Shown here piece after piece: positions 43,131-43,321 of a stretch of 43,321 nt of DNA. The translations under genes and the position numbers were made by a program. A model generated the notes under the pieces. It was not told the origin of the DNA and did no database searches. It was given only the letters and a program-made list of their open reading frames with translations. The stretch is from Gnetum montanum (lineage: Eukaryota; Streptophyta; Gnetopsida; Gnetales; Gnetaceae): assembly GCA_015680685.1 (NCBI GenBank), contig MNCI01014464.1:124233-167553 (forward strand), in the 5' to 3' direction. How positions within the stretch are numbered: the first letter of the stretch is position 1; each line of letters starts with the position of its first letter.

Positions 43131-43321
43131 TCCAACATGCAAGGATCCCCATCTTCCATTTATTAATCCTTGCCATCCTCAACCGATTAGTTATGGGGGA
43201 TATCCCCCATTCTAATAACAAGCAGGATTAATAAATATTTTTCATTTTCTTTAATTTTTCAAATTTTTTTTTTCCAATTTTTCATTTTTCAACTTTTTGT
43301 TTTATCTTTTTATCTTTTTGT
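43131..43321. other. T-rich end of window, inside A2
   Basis: A Pro-rich gag end may reach 43215. The rest is T-rich (TTTTTCATTTTTC runs) and noncoding in appearance. Confidence 0.4.

Overview
This window looks like nuclear DNA of a seed plant with a large genome. It is AT-rich and contains no bacterial operon, rRNA, tRNA or CRISPR array. Nearly everything recognisable is the remains of LTR retrotransposons, nested in one another and heavily decayed by stops, frameshifts and C-to-T / G-to-A transitions. The depth of decay and the Athila, TAT and copia types would fit a gymnosperm, but the sequence alone does not prove that. No intact host gene was found.

Layout. 1-330: nothing recognised. 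330-2095: minus-strand Ty1-copia pol remnant (protease, pre-integrase, integrase, start of RT). 2101-6725: truncated Athila-like element A1 (5' LTR, tRNA-Asp-type PBS, gag, protease, start of RT). 7600-10532: 3' half of a family-B element (3' ORF, polypurine tract, LTR). 10621-10977: orphan RNase H fragment. About 11600-14540: minus-strand copia/SIRE-like remains (LTR part, polypurine tract, possible envelope-like ORF). 15131-15923: solo LTR of family A with a perfect 5-bp target duplication. About 16430-26290: minus-strand TAT-type element (U3/promoter, polypurine tract, 3' tandem repeats, integrase, second RNase H, first RNase H, RT). It is split by a complete 4.6-kb LTR element at 18228-22859. 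27742-28218: probable host FCP1-like phosphatase fragment. 28630-30200: unknown coding remnants. 30540-40290: family-B element B1 (5' LTR, PBS, gag, integrase tail, 3' ORF, polypurine tract, 3' LTR). 40291-43321: a second family-A element, A2 (5' LTR, PBS, gag), inserted into the B1 3' LTR and running off the window.

The strongest novelty is the 18228-22859 element. It has paired LTRs, a TGTAG target duplication, an initiator-Met-type PBS and a polypurine tract, but no recognisable gag or pol. Instead it carries, in sense orientation and without introns, the nuclease domain of a CCR4-type (EEP superfamily) deadenylase. This looks like a host mRNA captured by a non-autonomous retrotransposon.

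A second theme is that the U3 regions of several unrelated LTR families here hold clusters of CpG-containing palindromes near the TATA box. The family-A motif is an 18-bp palindrome built on CGCGATAT. The copia-like and TAT-like elements hold many AGATGTCT/AGACATCT or GATGTC/GACATC words. Those word pairs are what CpG deamination of AGACGTCT and TGACGTCA palindromes would leave.
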